Shown here: in pieces, positions 9,519 to 22,900 of the stretch
Layout of the letters: the number at the start of each line of letters is the position of its first letter
How positions within the stretch are numbered: the stretch's first letter is position 1
NCBI GenBank assembly: GCA_914767885.1
Contig: CAJZBQ010000028.1
Coordinates: forward strand, 829,750 to 893,749
Reading direction: 5' to 3'
From: Blepharisma stoltei
Lineage: Eukaryota; Ciliophora; Heterotrichea; Heterotrichida; Blepharismidae
Length of the DNA stretch: 64,000 bases
Position numbers and translations under genes: made by a program
The notes under the pieces: model-generated
What the model was told of the DNA's origin: nothing
The model's database searches: none
Seen by the model: only the letters and a program-made list of their open reading frames with translations

Positions 9519-10345
9519 AAATGGCGACGCTGACAGAAGATGAGCTGTGAAATATACACCTACGAAGCAGGTATGGGTCGTACTGATGAAGATAAAAATA
9601 GTAACTCTGCTTTTTGAAGTAGACCATTAGGTTTGGGGATGCCTTCCAAGAGAATGTTTTTGTTCTCCTAGAAGTTTTTCCCTGTCCCTCCAGATGAACT
9701 AGACAGGTTTTGCCTCCTACTTAGTCTTTTCTTAGGGGCATCCTAAAAAGATGGCTCTAACCTAGAGAGTTAATCCTTAGGTTAGATGGGTTTATACCAG
9801 ATAGGTAAGCTAAAGGCCTATCCACTTATGGCCTTATAACTTTAACTTAAATTGCTTATAAAGAAGTCCCCTGCATACCCCAGAGACCAATAAATTACCT
9901 CGGCATAACGCTCCACCGCTTTCTAGCCAGCTCGGACATAGTCTTCAATTGCCTTACTCCTCATGTAAAAGGCTTGCACTAGCTATCCAGAGTCAGAGAC
10001 GCTGGGCAACCATGCTACTCAACGAGGTTTGGCTTATTCAAAAATCGAATTTTTCAGTCGATTTTTTGACTAAAATGGAACCCGGAACCCAGGACTCAAT
10101 ACCTGCTATCGCCCAAGGGATTTTTCCGATTAGTCAAGCAACAACCTCTGGCCTTGCTGGACGTCCCCTACCAACTCCAGCAAACAATTTCTCCACGAGG
10201 TAAAACATTGACTTGGCTCGAGTATGCGGCCTGCTGAACAAGACATTGCGCTCCGCCAAACCACTATTGCACATTTAAAAACGCTGTCCTCCCTTCCACA
10301 AGGTCTGGCTTTCCCACTGAACCTGCCTACAACAGGCATTAAGAC
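9519..10345. repeat. Two adjacent GC-rich, non-coding, retroposon-like blocks
   Basis: Base composition jumps from the surrounding AT-rich DNA to a balanced level. The first block (about 9519-9855) begins with AAAATGGCG, the same start as the SINE-like elements at 33668 and 39297, and ends in an ACTTTAACTTAAATTG-like tail. The second (about 9861-10345) has no long coding frame. Neither has a recognisable protein. I infer dispersed, probably Pol III-derived or LINE-derived repeats by analogy with the insertions in genes A and B; their limits are approximate. Confidence 0.4.
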
Positions 10346-11229
10346 ATTTTAATGTCTATGCTTATGACCTTATACTCACCTTAACTTTTTCTATTGCATA
10401 ATTTTTATGCAGGATACGATAATCGATCTTAGTTTAAGGGCTTAATATATGATAGCTGCGATAAAAATAAGATATTTAGCTCAACTATAATATAAAGATT
10501 CAAATATCAGTCTTAAAGTCATTAAATTTATAGTGAAATATCCTCAAATAGTTGACTTACTCAAATTTTCTTCTTGTGGGAAGTAATCAAGCTCATTTTC
10601 TCTAGTGTTATATGAAATCACGCAGCTTATCAGTTTGAGATCGTCCCTATAAATTTCTAAAATTTATGAGCAAACTTATTTGTAGTTCTTGATTAACAAT
10701 TAGTCTTTTCAATATCATACTCTCCTTATTAGAGCAAGCTTTTATAGTTTTCTACATTAGAATGATATCCTTGATTGTAGTTTTCTAAACTCAAACTCTT
10801 TTGCAAAATATTTTATAATCTTTTATGTTAGGACTTTCTAATTTTGAGTTCTCGAAAGTGCAAGACTAACTGCCATTAATTCAAATAGCCATATGATTAA
10901 TAATATTTTTCAAATTTAAAACGAAGAGTTCATTAATAGAGAAGTCAAAGTATCTCTGGATTTTTGAAATATCTTAAAGGGTATCAGGGATTTTGGTCCA
11001 TCTTCGCTTTTTTTTCCAATTTAATAGTGTTTAAATCATCATCTCTGGTAGTTTTTTATGCTTGTTTTGAATAATTTTCTTAAGTAGTATATGATCACCA
11101 AGCTTTGAGCAAAACATTGACTTCTTTTAGCAGTTATGGTAAAACAAATTTCAGAGTTTTCTATAAGATAATAAGATTATGATCCAAATATTTGCGGAAT
11201 CCGATATTTTTTTCAGACCTCGATTAACG
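10346..11229. other. AT-rich gene-free stretch
   Basis: No open frame of note, no tandem repeat and no terminal inverted repeat recognised. It may contain decayed 3' parts of the pseudogene that follows. Confidence 0.35.
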
Positions 11230-11883
11230 GGTAGAAAAGAAACATTATTGTCTAAACATTTGAGAATTCCATTGCAAATGCAATTACCAAAGAATAGATA
11301 TCAATTTCATTTTCATATTTTTGGTTCTAGATAATAATGTTAGAATTTGAGTAGCAAAATCTGACAGGAGCTATGCAAAAAGCTTCCAAAATAAGTGTTT
11401 TTAAAGCATTTACAAGTTGATCTTCATTTTCTTCGTTTTCTCTGACTAAGAAACAATCATTTTCTAAATTATTGATAATAAATTTTGCATGTCTAAAAGA
11501 ATTAGTAATTGATTTCAAGCCATTTTTCTTTAAAGCAGCATTCTCGACAATATCTAAGTCATGACAACTTAAGTTATCAAAGTGCTACCAAAATTTGTAG
11601 ATATATAGATGCTCATAAAATTGTGCAGTTTTTTAGCTTTTCCACTACTAAGCATTTTCACGTAATTAAATAAATTCTGTAATATTTCGAAAGATCGATA
11701 CTTAAGACTCCACTTATGGGTTTATTTGTCATTTTTTAATTTCTCAACAATTTTCACACAGAGCTCTATCAGCGTAATATATTCGAATTCGCAAAATTCT
11801 TTGTAGCAGTTTCAAAGTTAGTTGATTGAATTTCTTCCATAAGACTCCTCGCATGCTCTGATATGGCATGATCCGGCATTTTA
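11230..11883 (-). pseudogene. Decayed gene, possibly protein-kinase-like
   Basis: On the minus strand a chain of coding-like pieces runs in changing frames and is broken by TAG/TAA. It starts near 11882 ('MPDHAISEHARSLMEEIQ'), then 'CYKEFCEFEYITLIELCVKI', then 'WSLKYRSFEILQNLFNYVKM'. Next is the 63-codon piece at 11327-11518 and finally 'YENEIDIYSLVIAFAMEF'. The last piece resembles the 'DIYSLGI' segment after the APE motif of protein kinases, but the glycine is missing and no catalytic loop is seen. At least two frame changes are needed. I could not restore it with an IES or a 15-nt intron, so I call it a pseudogene; the kinase link is weak. Confidence 0.3.
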
Positions 11884-12183
11884 AATTATTTTGTCAAAAA
11901 TATCTAGACAGTCAAAATAAGATAATGGAGAAAATTTAAGATATTTTCAGATTTAAATTAATCTGATTGATAGAGACAAATCTAATGATAAAAGACTCAA
12001 TAATAAATGGGTTTTAGATTAATAATAATTAGACATATTATAAAGTCTATATATATTACTTAGTCCCTGAATATCTTTAAGTTAAATTATCCCGTAAATA
12101 GTTTTTCTCATATAACTTTACTCATAATTCAATTAATTTCGAATTTTTATAGATAGATAAATAAATTAATTCTAAGATTGATC

Positions 12184-13877
12184 ATGGAAAGCGAGATATG
12201 TGAACTTTGCGGAGTCGAAGTGTCAAAAATTTCCATCAGTATTCACAAAACTAGGTGTCAAAAGCTTCGAGATCTTAATGGGCAACCCTCTTCAGGCCTA
12301 ATCAAAATTCCTTCTACGAAACCTCAACCTCTTACCCACTCATTGAGTAAAAAATAATTTGATATGCTAGATTAGATTATGTGGATATTTAAGATCTCTC
12401 TTCACAAGGATGTGCTTTATATGGCATAAGCCGTCTGGAGGTAGAAACGAAATTGGGCTGCTTTCACCACTGGTAGCTTTGAGCCCGACCGAAACCTCTG
12501 GATTATTGGTATTTGTATTGCACTATTAAGTCTAAGTACCCGCTATTTCTAACTTAGATCCCATTGCCGGTCTAATTACTCCTCCTGCTCATCATCCATA
12601 GATCATCCGAAGCTATTAACTAGACCTGATAGCCTCGCCCTTTTTTGTCTATCATCATACTCAACCACTTTATGAGATCGGGGCAGACCATCAAATAGCT
12701 TGAAGAAGGTAAGCCCAAAAAGAAGTCACGAGCAACTGACCTTGCAAAGGCTACGAATTTGTACTTAAATCCCTTATATTTTGACTCTTAATATTGCTAA
12801 GCTAATCTATGAATCCAAAAGCCAGGCCTAGATGCATGGGTAGCAGCCACTGAGAGGGCGGGTCAGACATCAATTGCTGTTTTATGTTAATATATAAAAA
12901 TTAATATATTAAATCAATTCTCTAACTAATTCTATTAAATTTGCATACTAAAGCTACATTTTTATAAATTCAATTACATTTTTACTAATAAATAAAGGCT
13001 ATGAAAAAATTTATAATATAAAATTAAAACAAATTAGAGAACAAAATATTTTTATTGCCTATGGAGTATTAGCCCTCAAATCTGTTCAGCCTGCAGCCAA
13101 CCAATGATGCCAAATCATCAATGCGAACCCCAACATCTATGTGAATACTGTCAAGATATGTTTTCATCAGCGTCCTTTGCTGAACACATAAGAACATGCG
13201 GAAGTCGAACCGAAAAATGCGAAAGATGCAATCAATACATTTTATTGAGAGATTTCAATAGGCATATAGCAGAAAATAGCTGCAGACCTCCGAGCAATTT
13301 AAGATTTCCATCCCTAACAGATCTTCCTGCATTTCAGCCTCCAACACAAGCCTTTCCAATTCCAAGAGTCCCTCAACGCCTCCCAAACCAAGGCCAAACC
13401 TACCCACTTATAAGCATCCCTCAAAGTATTCACAGATTTCCACCTAATCTGCCAGACCCCCAGGGTCTTGCTCCTTCTCAGCCTGAAGACAATTCCCAAG
13501 AAACTCCTTTAAGACAAGCAACTACCTTAAATGGTTATGATATTCGGCTTGAAATCCAAAGAGGACTGCAAGCCAAAAAAGACCATGACGAAAAAATAAA
13601 GCAGGAACAATTGATGAAAATGAATGAAAAACTTGATATGGTAATGAAAAAACTCAAAGAAATTGAAATAAAGGACAAAGGAATAGAAGAAGAAAAGAAA
13701 TTGATTGAAGAAGAGAAAAAAAATAAACAAGTAGAAGACTGTGATGGAAAAGACCAAGAAATGTATGAAACGTATGCGTTTGGGACAATCCCAAGGGCAG
13801 AAATCAATGAGTTTGGTGAGTTTACACAGCCTGAAGATAATGCGTTTGATGATGTTTGGGAAGAATTTGTTGGCTAA
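12184..13877 (+). CDS. TRAF-type/C2HC zinc-finger protein with C-terminal charged coiled coil
   Basis: Two exons, 12184-12349 and 13069-13877, joined after removal of a 719-bp IES, give 324 residues ending at TAA. Residues 6-27 form a first finger (CELC...H...C). After the junction come 'CSACSQPMMPNHQC', 'CEYCQDMFSSASFAEHIRTC' and 'CERCNQYILLRDFNRHI', a run of TRAF-like/FLN29-type zinc fingers. A Pro-rich linker follows, and a Lys/Glu coiled coil (about residues 205-275) precedes an acidic tail. Such tandem fingers occur in ubiquitin- or protein-binding adaptors; the partner is unknown. The stop codon overlaps the stop of the convergent coiled-coil gene by 4 nt. Without excision the first exon ends at a TAA seven nucleotides into the insert. 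Confidence 0.75.
12350..13068. mobile_element. IES (719 bp) containing a GC-rich retroposon-like block
   Basis: Flanked by GAGTA-like repeats (12345-12349 and 13064-13068). Removing it with one copy joins 'THSLS' to 'ISPQICSACSQP' in frame and links zinc fingers encoded on both sides. Outer parts are AT-rich; the middle (about 12380-12880) is more GC-rich, non-coding and resembles the SINE-like insertions elsewhere in composition. The terminal inverted repeat is weak. Confidence 0.75.
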
Positions 13878-16693
13878 TCAAAGGATGTTAATGTTAATGA
13901 TAATTTATTTGCTGGGGAAAAATTTCTAGAAATTGTTGTTTTACGCCTTTGGACTACTTTTGGAGTTTGTGGCCGACCAGCTCCATATGAAGATGTCCGG
14001 CTTTTGCTGGAAGCTGATGTGTTTGCAGATGAAAATAAAAAATTTAAATCATTTTCATGACTCATCAGCTGCTTTCTCATGCTTTTTAGTTCTTTTTCAA
14101 GCTTGGCTATAATTTCGTCTTTCTTTAAAGCCTCTTTTTGGAAATTCTGGATTTCGCTTAATTCTGATTCTTTTTGTTTTAGCTGCGCTGACAAAATAGA
14201 GCATTTTTCTCTTGACTTGTCGTAATTTGCTTGCATTGTCTGAGTCATTTTTTGCATTGAGTTTTCAAGGTATTCTATTTTTGACTGGCATTTATTTATG
14301 ACTGCTCTTTGCCGTTTTAGGACTTCGCTTTCACATTTTTCAGGCTCTGGGTCTGTTTGAATGAATTTTTCAGTGGTTTTTATTTCAGGGTATTTTAGAG
14401 AGTGAATTTCAGAATTTAGTTCAATAATTTTTGCTTTTAGTTCTGAGTTCTGATAGTTTGCCACTTTTAAGTCACTAAACATATTTTCTATTTCTTTTTT
14501 TGAGTGGTTTTCGTGCTCTAACAGTTTTATTTCTTTTGAGTGAGACTCAATATTTAACGACTCAAGCAGGTTTCTTAACTCCTCAACTTGAGAGTCATAG
14601 GCTGACCTTATCAGATTTTCATTCTTTTTATAGAGCTCTTCTTTCATTTCTAGCTCCCTTTTACTATCTTCAAGAATCCTTTTGATTTCTTTGGCATGTA
14701 TTTCTGATAATTCTTGGATTACCTTTTGTGATTCTTTTCCACTAATAAGTGATATTTCTTCAGTTTTCTTTTTAATTATCTCTTCCAGTTCTTTTTTTTC
14801 TTCTTTTAGCTTCTCTTTCTTTTTTCTCATCTTTTCTTTTAGGTTTCTTATAGATTTTTCTTTTTTAATTTCAGCTTCTTTCAATATTTCCTGGCATTTA
14901 TTTTCGCATTCTATTTCTTTCGCAACCATTTCTTTTTCCTTGCCTACAATTATACTAAATAATGTATTTTTTTCAGCTTTATAAATATCCTGCAGTTTTT
15001 TGATATCATCATTATGCCGTTGAGCAAGGCTTTCAATTCTTTCTTTGCATTTTTCTTTCAATATTTTAGACTTAGCTTTATAAGCAGATTTAGCTTTGCT
15101 TAATTCATGCTGAATCCTTTCTTCTACTTCTGCTTGAATTGATGTTATTTTTTCAGTAGTTTTCGCAATAATAGACTGATTTTTAAATCTAAATTGTGCC
15201 TCGTTTTCTTTCAGCTCACTATATTTTTCTTTTAGTTCTAAATATTCGCTTTCAATTGATTTGCATAGCTTTTCTCTATCCTGGCATTTATAATTCAAAG
15301 CCGAATTTTCATTTTCTAAGTTTTCAATTTTCTGCTTTAAAATTGATACTTCTTTGCTTAAACTCACCTTCTGTGAATAATGGAATTTTTCTTCTTGGCT
15401 TAATTCTTCAGATTTTTCAGCCAAGGCTTTATCATACCATTTTCTATAGTCTTCAATTCTTTGTTTAAAATAATTTTTCATATTTTCTTCATTGCTTCTT
15501 GCTCTATCTTTAATCTCATTAATTCGCTCTTCAGTGACTGCTTTGATTTTTTCAATTTCCTCAGAATAATTTTTTGTTAAATTAGATATTTCTAGACTGT
15601 GCTCAGTAGTCAATTTGTGAACTAAATCTTTTTGCATTTTTTCAGCTTCACGCTGCTCGTCCCTAAATTTTAAGCATAAATCTGTAATTGAGTCTTTAAG
15701 CTCAACAATTTTTTTATTTCCTACAACTAATTCATTAGTCACCTTTTCTTTTAAATTTTTCTCTGTGTCAATTTCTTTCATCCTTTCAGTCAAAACTTTT
15801 TGAGCATCGTCAAGCTCTTGCTTTGTAAATGCCAACCTTTGATTTAAGCTTTGCATTTTACTCATCACTGTCTCAAACTGATGCGATTTTTTCTCAACTT
15901 GTGCCTGCCAATGTTTTTCTCTATACTCACTTGATTTTTTATAATCTTCAAAATCGGCTTTCAGCTTTGCAAGCTCAGCGTTAGACGATTCTATTTTATG
16001 CTTTAAATCAAAATTCCTCAGCCGAAATTCATCATATTTTGTAGTTAACGTGTAATTTTCTTCTTCTAATTTAGATATTTTTACTCTTGACTCATTGAGC
16101 AGGGCTCGAATTGCGTCTTTTTCTTCAGAAATTGCTGCAAATTTTTCTTCATTGAAATTTAGCATTAGCTGCTCATTTGAAATTAATTCTTGAGAGATTA
16201 TAGGGAATGGGCTGTCTTGGCTTGCTTCTGCATTTTCAATTTGGTGCTTTTCTTCTTCAAAGGACTTTGAACGGAACACTTCTTCAATGCTGGAAATCGC
16301 TAAATTATGTTGAGTAGATTTTCTAGCAAGATTTTCACTTTTTCTGCTGTTAGCAGCTCCGATTTTGGTTTCAAATTCAGTTATCCTTTTTCGATATTGG
16401 TCTTTTTCTGTTTCCAACTTGTGCTTATAATGGTCTACTTGGAGTTTTAGCTGTTTTTCTCGCTCTTTGGTTTCTGATTTAAAATTTTCGAAACTTTTTT
16501 GGAGTGAGTCAACTTCGTCCTGGTTCGAGCCTTGCTGAGACCCTACAAGATACTCTAAAACAATTAGATTTTGCATAAGTACTTCTATAGAAGACTTTTC
16601 TATTTCGTTGCTCCTTGACAATAAATCCTGGACAAATTTTTTTATTTTACAAACCTTTGATCTTATACTTCTTTGTGTTTCGCTGTTTTCCAT
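13874..16693 (-). CDS. Long coiled-coil protein, 939 aa
   Basis: Single uninterrupted frame from ATG to TAG without IES or intron. Residues about 70-870 are nearly continuous coiled coil with heptads and very high Glu/Lys/Ser content. The last 70 residues are Ser/Thr/Arg-rich and basic ('RRKTTISRNFSPANKL'), likely disordered and phosphorylated. There is no signal peptide or membrane span. The layout fits a structural protein of basal bodies, centrosome-like structures or the cortex (CEP/CCDC type), but no diagnostic motif lets me name one. Its 3' end overlaps the zinc-finger gene by 4 nt in tail-to-tail arrangement. Confidence 0.8.
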   Translation of the reverse strand: MENSETQRSIRSKVCKIKKFVQDLLSRSNEIEKSSIEVLMQNLIVLEYLVGSQQGSNQDEVDSLQKSFENFKSETKEREKQLKLQVDHYKHKLETEKDQYRKRITEFETKIGAANSRKSENLARKSTQHNLAISSIEEVFRSKSFEEEKHQIENAEASQDSPFPIISQELISNEQLMLNFNEEKFAAISEEKDAIRALLNESRVKISKLEEENYTLTTKYDEFRLRNFDLKHKIESSNAELAKLKADFEDYKKSSEYREKHWQAQVEKKSHQFETVMSKMQSLNQRLAFTKQELDDAQKVLTERMKEIDTEKNLKEKVTNELVVGNKKIVELKDSITDLCLKFRDEQREAEKMQKDLVHKLTTEHSLEISNLTKNYSEEIEKIKAVTEERINEIKDRARSNEENMKNYFKQRIEDYRKWYDKALAEKSEELSQEEKFHYSQKVSLSKEVSILKQKIENLENENSALNYKCQDREKLCKSIESEYLELKEKYSELKENEAQFRFKNQSIIAKTTEKITSIQAEVEERIQHELSKAKSAYKAKSKILKEKCKERIESLAQRHNDDIKKLQDIYKAEKNTLFSIIVGKEKEMVAKEIECENKCQEILKEAEIKKEKSIRNLKEKMRKKKEKLKEEKKELEEIIKKKTEEISLISGKESQKVIQELSEIHAKEIKRILEDSKRELEMKEELYKKNENLIRSAYDSQVEELRNLLESLNIESHSKEIKLLEHENHSKKEIENMFSDLKVANYQNSELKAKIIELNSEIHSLKYPEIKTTEKFIQTDPEPEKCESEVLKRQRAVINKCQSKIEYLENSMQKMTQTMQANYDKSREKCSILSAQLKQKESELSEIQNFQKEALKKDEIIAKLEKELKSMRKQLMSHENDLNFLFSSANTSASSKSRTSSYGAGRPQTPKVVQRRKTTISRNFSPANKLSLTLTSFD

Positions 16694-16937
16694 TTAATTT
16701 ATAATCATTTCCCATGAATATTCATTTTAGCTAAAGTTCTGTAGAAATAAATAATTTAAATTATATAGCTATTTATTATGGAGAGTAATTGAGATATATC
16801 TAAGATTCTATTGCATAAAACTCAAAATTCTTAAAGAGTATGAAGAGAAATATATTTAAGAAACGAATATTAGGTTCTGTGCAAAGTCATATCGTAGCTT
16901 AAAAAATTAATATTAATTAATTTTTAAGCAAAAGCTT

Positions 16938-19900
16938 TTATCTAATGTTATTTTCGTTTTCTGTGTTTGATGTTCCAATAATCATAATGATTATCGGGAA
17001 TATCCAAATCAAAAATGCTTTAAATGCTACCTTGGCAAATGACACCACAAACAAGTTGGTCCCATAGCTCACGCTGGTATTGCAAATTCATAAATAAGTA
17101 ACGTTCAGTTCAAATTGTATTGAAAATAATATGATAGACCAACAGAAATAAAATAGAAGCCCAAATGATATCAAGTAAAACGCAATAAGCTTAAAAAGGT
17201 TATTCTTTTTGATGCTTTTATACAATGTATCATCAGTTGAAGGCAGTGGAGTAGATTTGGATAAATAATTCAATAAAATCCCTACAAGCAGCATAATACT
17301 TGAAGAATAAACCAAAATCCAGAAGTCTTGAAAAGAGTAATTATTAAAAGCACTTGAAAAATCACCGATAGAATAGTCACTTCCTTTCGGCTTAGATTGG
17401 TAAAATAGTCCTATAAAATACATATTTCCTAATAAAGTGATCATATAAGATGTCAAACGCGAAAAATGAGTGAAGTTTTCTTTATTTGTAAAAATGGTAA
17501 CGAAATCATGATTTTTTGCAATAAAAATAAGTGCCCTTGTATATCTTTTGAGAGGTTTTTCTTCTTTTACTTGATGCTTGATATCTTTCACATTTATTAC
17601 ATCAGCCGTGTCGAGCTTGATTATTGACATATCAAAACTATTTTTTGTTTTTAGAGTAGTGTCAATACTCATTTCTTGGCTTTCTTTTATCCAGGTTGGA
17701 GATTCCTCACTTCTTGCAGTTTCCAATTTTTCATCTCTCGTACCTATTTCTGATTCATCTAAATCGAATTTAATTATTGTGCTCTTACGTTTCATTCTAA
17801 CCCTTGGATCATCATTTTTCCGGAGGTCATGCGAATTATTAGGATCAAGCTCAGGAGCGTTTTCTTTCTTTTTTCTTTCAAGACGATCCATATTACATGC
17901 AATTGCGCTGAGAACTGCATAAATAAACAGAACTGTAATACAAAAATATAAGCCAATTGCATTAGTTGCCCAGTCAATATCATTAAAAGCATCGACGTTG
18001 ACGGTATCTCCTATATTGCTCCCGCTAGCAGTTGACCATGCATCAGAGAAAAATGAAGAAAAAATAGTTAAATGGTTGCATGAGCAGATTACGTTGGTAG
18101 CGTTGTAGGAATCTAGGACACAGCCAGTGGTGTGTCAACGTGTCTCATTGTTTTCTAAATAGGTGCAATAAATGGGATTATCCTTTGTCACTGGGACATC
18201 GTAGTTGTGGACGGGAATATTTATGGTGTTATAGCTTGTATTGTTTAAGTGTACTTCTTGAAAAGTTATGTTGTTTATCAGTCTGTAAGAAACTAAGGAA
18301 AATGATGGTTTTACAGTGATATCCAGTGCAGGATCATATATAGTGATTATAACTCCAATACCTTCATTTTCATTGAAGTAATCCGAAACATTATGGCCTA
18401 ACGTAACAGAAGCATTTTTTATTTGAGATGCATAATTAGATAATTCCGAAGATGTAGTTTTAGATACTTCTGTTGCAAATTTATCTTCAATAAACGTTTT
18501 CGACTCTCCAGTAACCATTCCAGACAATAAAACAGTACTAATTTTCCTAACATTTTCATCAATAGTATTAACGGTATTTGTTTGGTTAATAGCCCCATTG
18601 CTATCTAATTGAAAATTATTATCGCAAATTCCTGCAAAAACTTGCATTTGGCCGTCATCAATTGTAAGTTTATCATTATTTTTAATCATGAAGTCAGCAA
18701 TGTCGCTTATTTTATTAATATTATCATAGCTGTTTATATTAGGATTCAACGTGGCAACATAAAGCATATAAAAAACAGTGGTATAGGAGTCTTCGTTATA
18801 TTTGTCCATGGCTTCAACATAAAGGTTGACTTTGTCAATAATTGAATCATAAGCACTTTGCATTTGGGAATCTACGTCAGAGTATTCGTTATTAATGATA
18901 TTATCTCTATTTAATACTAGCGCTGACAACTCGGATGCAAACCCAGGAACTGCTTGCGGGTTTAAAACTGGCAAATTCATGCGGTAATCGATATATTGGT
19001 CAATATTCGGATTTTCGTTAATTGTGACATAGGAAATTTTGTTGGTTTTTGAAGCCAAGGAGTCATAGATGTCTACTGAAATTGTAATATTTCCTGGAGA
19101 ATAGGGGAAGTTTGTGAATATTAGAGAGGATAAATTTTTAGCAGAAATTGCTTGATAAGCATCAGAAATGTAGTAGCCGAAAGAGTATTGAAGTGGCAAA
19201 TTGTTTTCTGGATCTTCCCAATTTAGTGCTGCCACTGTGAAAATCGTTGACATTTCTAGGCCTGAGCTGGGGACAACCATAAGTTTTCCATTATTTGGAG
19301 GGTTGTTTACATAAAATGTTCAGGTAAACGAAAACTCATTGTCAACAGAAGCAAGCAAAGTATAGGAGAAGCCTGAAGCCAATGAATTTGGAGGGATGAC
19401 CAAATAATTAGAGTTCGTAGGAGTTGAATAAGAAATTTCTGATGAAGAATTTAATGACCAGTCAACTGAAGAGAATGTCCCTTTGATTTCAATTCTGTAA
19501 GTTGTATCAGGATTTGCGATGTTAGGGATTGAGCTGGATACTTCTACCATATTTACTGGAGGGACTGTCTTATTGATAGCTGTGATGGTTATGCTTTTTT
19601 GTGAACTTTTGGCTGTGCTGACAGGGTTTGTAGTTATTTTTGTGAAATTTAATGTGAAGTTGTAGACTGCGCCTAGAGTCAAAGTATTTGCTGGAACTAT
19701 TAAAACAGAAGAGCTAAAATCATGAATAAAATCTGAACAACTAGTGGAAGAGCCATGAATTTGGCAGCTTCACTGGTATAAAAAGTTCGAATTATAGTCA
19801 GGATCATAAGAATCGCCTGCATCGACAACTAAGTTTTGGCTTACGCCTGAATCTCCATCAGTTCGATTAAAAACGATAATAGGGTCTGATGATTGAGTTT

Positions 19901-22900
19901 CAATTGAAAAACTTGTTTCTCCAGGAATATTATAAGTCAAATCTTTTGCAAAAACTTTGAAATCTATCGTAGACGAAGCAGGAAGGGTTTTTGGAGGAAT
20001 ATTCAGCAGATACTGACTCCCGCCTCCTTAAGCGAACAAAAAAATTTTGCTCACTGAGGGGGGTTAATTTTTTTTTTTAAAATATTTTTTACATATAAAT
20101 TTTATAGAAAATTTTTTTTTGGAATTTTAAAAAAATCCTAATTCACAAAAATAGAAATCAAAATATTAATTTAATTTATAAAATTTATGTTTTAAAACGC
20201 AATTTGTTTAAAATTAAACAGAATTAGCTAGAGATTTCATTATACTAATTATCACTTATATATTAAATTTTTTTTTTCAAAAAATTTTTTTTATTAAAAT
20301 AATTTTTGTTCGCTCATGAGGGCAAAAAATAGGGATTTTCTAATGGTTTTGCTCGCTCACGGAGGTGGGAGTGAGACTTCTGAGCGCTCCAAAATGTGCT
20401 TTCGTCAATGCTTGAAGCATTATTGCTGACCCCAGAGATGCTTCACGTGATGTTTAAGTTATCAGAAATATTGCAAGAAGTTATTGACCCAAAAGAAGTA
20501 CACTATGAATGGCGTGGAAGCCAATCTCCCTCTTAAGACTGTGATCTGGGAGAGCAGTGTGCAGTGAGAGTATCTGGCCACAGATTTTACTTGGTCTGGT
20601 GGAGCGCATTGCTGGTCTGACCGACCGCAGGCTCTTTCGGGGTATGGCTTTGCCAGAGAGACGATGGAATTTGGAAGTCAGAAAGGCCAGGCGGAGTTCG
20701 CTTGGCCAATTGGGTAATTTCCCAGCGCGATGCCAGGACCTGCACCCTAGGCTACAAGTTTCATTCGGGCCGACAACCTGACAAGAAAATTCACTTTTTG
20801 AGTTTTCGAAAAGGGCAACCCCTCTGGGTACGGCAAGGCGACCCGGCACTTTGCCTCAAGCTGCGAGTGCAACCCTCATTTGGAGGAAGCAGCATATGCC
20901 TTCGGGCTGTTGAATCTGACTGGCAAGAAATATTATGGAGCGAAATAAAGGATATGATGATGATAATCTAAACTAAGTGATCCAACAGAAACCGTATATG
21001 ATTTCAGCCTATCAAAGGAGCTGGCTAATAAAGGGTCAATATTTATTATAAGAGTAGGAGATGCTGTAGCATTAATTTCCTTGTCTATAGTCGAAATGCC
21101 TCCAAAATTATTTTTCATAGAAAAAGACGCATGAATAATTCCTTCAGTTAAATTTTCTTTTTTAATGCTAAGCGCAGTATAAGAGTTACTATACTCAGTA
21201 GAAAAAGAAGAAATTACAGAGCTGGGGGGATTAGAAGAGAGTGTCCATTTATAAACCTCATAAGGCAGTCCTTTGTCAACAATCACATCTAATAAGAGAT
21301 CCTGACATGATATCTCAAGAATCTTCGGAGCTATATATGTAAATTTTGGCGTTGGCACATCACCTTGCAAGGCTACAGGAATTGAGAGTTGCAGCTTCGA
21401 TTTCCCACACAATGGAACTGAGCTTATTAGTGCCCCAGGCTTAAAAATTGCATTTTCTGTGCTAAAAGTGTAATCGTGTCCCAATAAAACTTTTAAAGAA
21501 CTAAAATCTGATGCAAAGCTGCATGAATAGTCCAAACCAAAGCCTGCCAAAGTGGAAGAATCGAACGATGAGCTGCAGTTGTACGGGGAACGGTCTGCTG
21601 GAATATTAAAGGTAAACTGAATTTCTGAATAACTATTTCTAAATGACGCAGCAATATTGGTGGTATCCAAGTAGTTCACACATGCAATGCAGGTTCCTTG
21701 GTTCATATAGTAATAATTATTGCAAACACACTGATTTAGCGTTGAATCATATTTAGCATTAGCAATATTGCAAATGCAGGTAGATCCTTCACGTGAAGCG
21801 TTTTCAGGACATTTGATGCAGAGACCATTATCTAGCCAATAATTAGCATTGCAAACGCATTTATTTGATGACGAATCATAGGATGCATTAGATATGCTGC
21901 AGGTGCATGTGGCTCCGTTAGGTATAGCATTTTCAGGACAAGTGGTGCAGAAACCATTATAGAGCCGATAGCCACTGTTGCAAACACATTGAGCCAGGGT
22001 AGAATCATATGAGGCGTTATCAATATTGCATATGCATGAAGATCTTTGAGGTGTTGCATTATCTGGACAGATAGTGCAGAAATCATTATAGAGCCGATAG
22101 CCACTATTGCAAGTGCACTTATTTGAGGTGAAGTTATATGAAGCATAAGGATCATTGCAGACACATTGATTTGTAGAAGCATTATAGGTAGAATTGAGAT
22201 CTTTGCAGACACATGTGGAACCTTCAGGTATAGAATCTTCAGGGCAATAGGTACAGAAACTTACATAAAACCAAAAGCCGCTCTTGCAGGTGCATGGAGG
22301 CTGCACAGGGTCGCAATTGTCAATGCAAGCTAGGCAGCCACTCCAGTCATTACAAGAAGCGCATAATGGGTCATCACACAAATTGCAGGTATCATCGTTT
22401 CTTACACAGCCTTTTGATGAGCAGGAGCTTGAGCACTGCAACCACGAAGAAGTTGAGGAGTTATAGTAGTTGCTAATAGGTTCATTTGCTAAACAATTGG
22501 GAGCATACCCAACTGGGCAAATTGTGCATCCTGGGTTGCAGTTATAAAAGACGTCATTTAAGGTAGGGTTCGTAGGGACGATTCATATATTCATACTGTA
22601 AATAAATCCGGTAAAAAAGTCGGAGTATGTTGAAGATGAGGCATGCTGAGCACCAATCAAAATAGAGTAGGCGATGCTCGAATCTTGTAAGGGACTTTTA
22701 GCTGGAGTTGCCATGTCTAACTGGCTGTTAATGTAAAATGTCACTTGCGTGTATGGGAAACTATAAGAAAGAGAAAATGCTGCATAATTTCAGCCTTGGG
22801 TATTAGTTTCATGATATGAAATATATGTTTGCTGTGAAAGAAAAGAGTGTACTACGACATATAGTTTTGGCAGAGATATGCTAACTTCTATCAAAGCTGC

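Noticed and set aside
9949-10339. Coding frames on both strands at 10 kb
   Set aside because: They mirror each other, have no family features and sit in GC-rich repeat-like DNA.
20481-20971. Overlapping open frames on both strands at 20.5-20.9 kb
   Set aside because: They lie in the SINE-like insertion, are GC-rich shadows of each other and lack family features.
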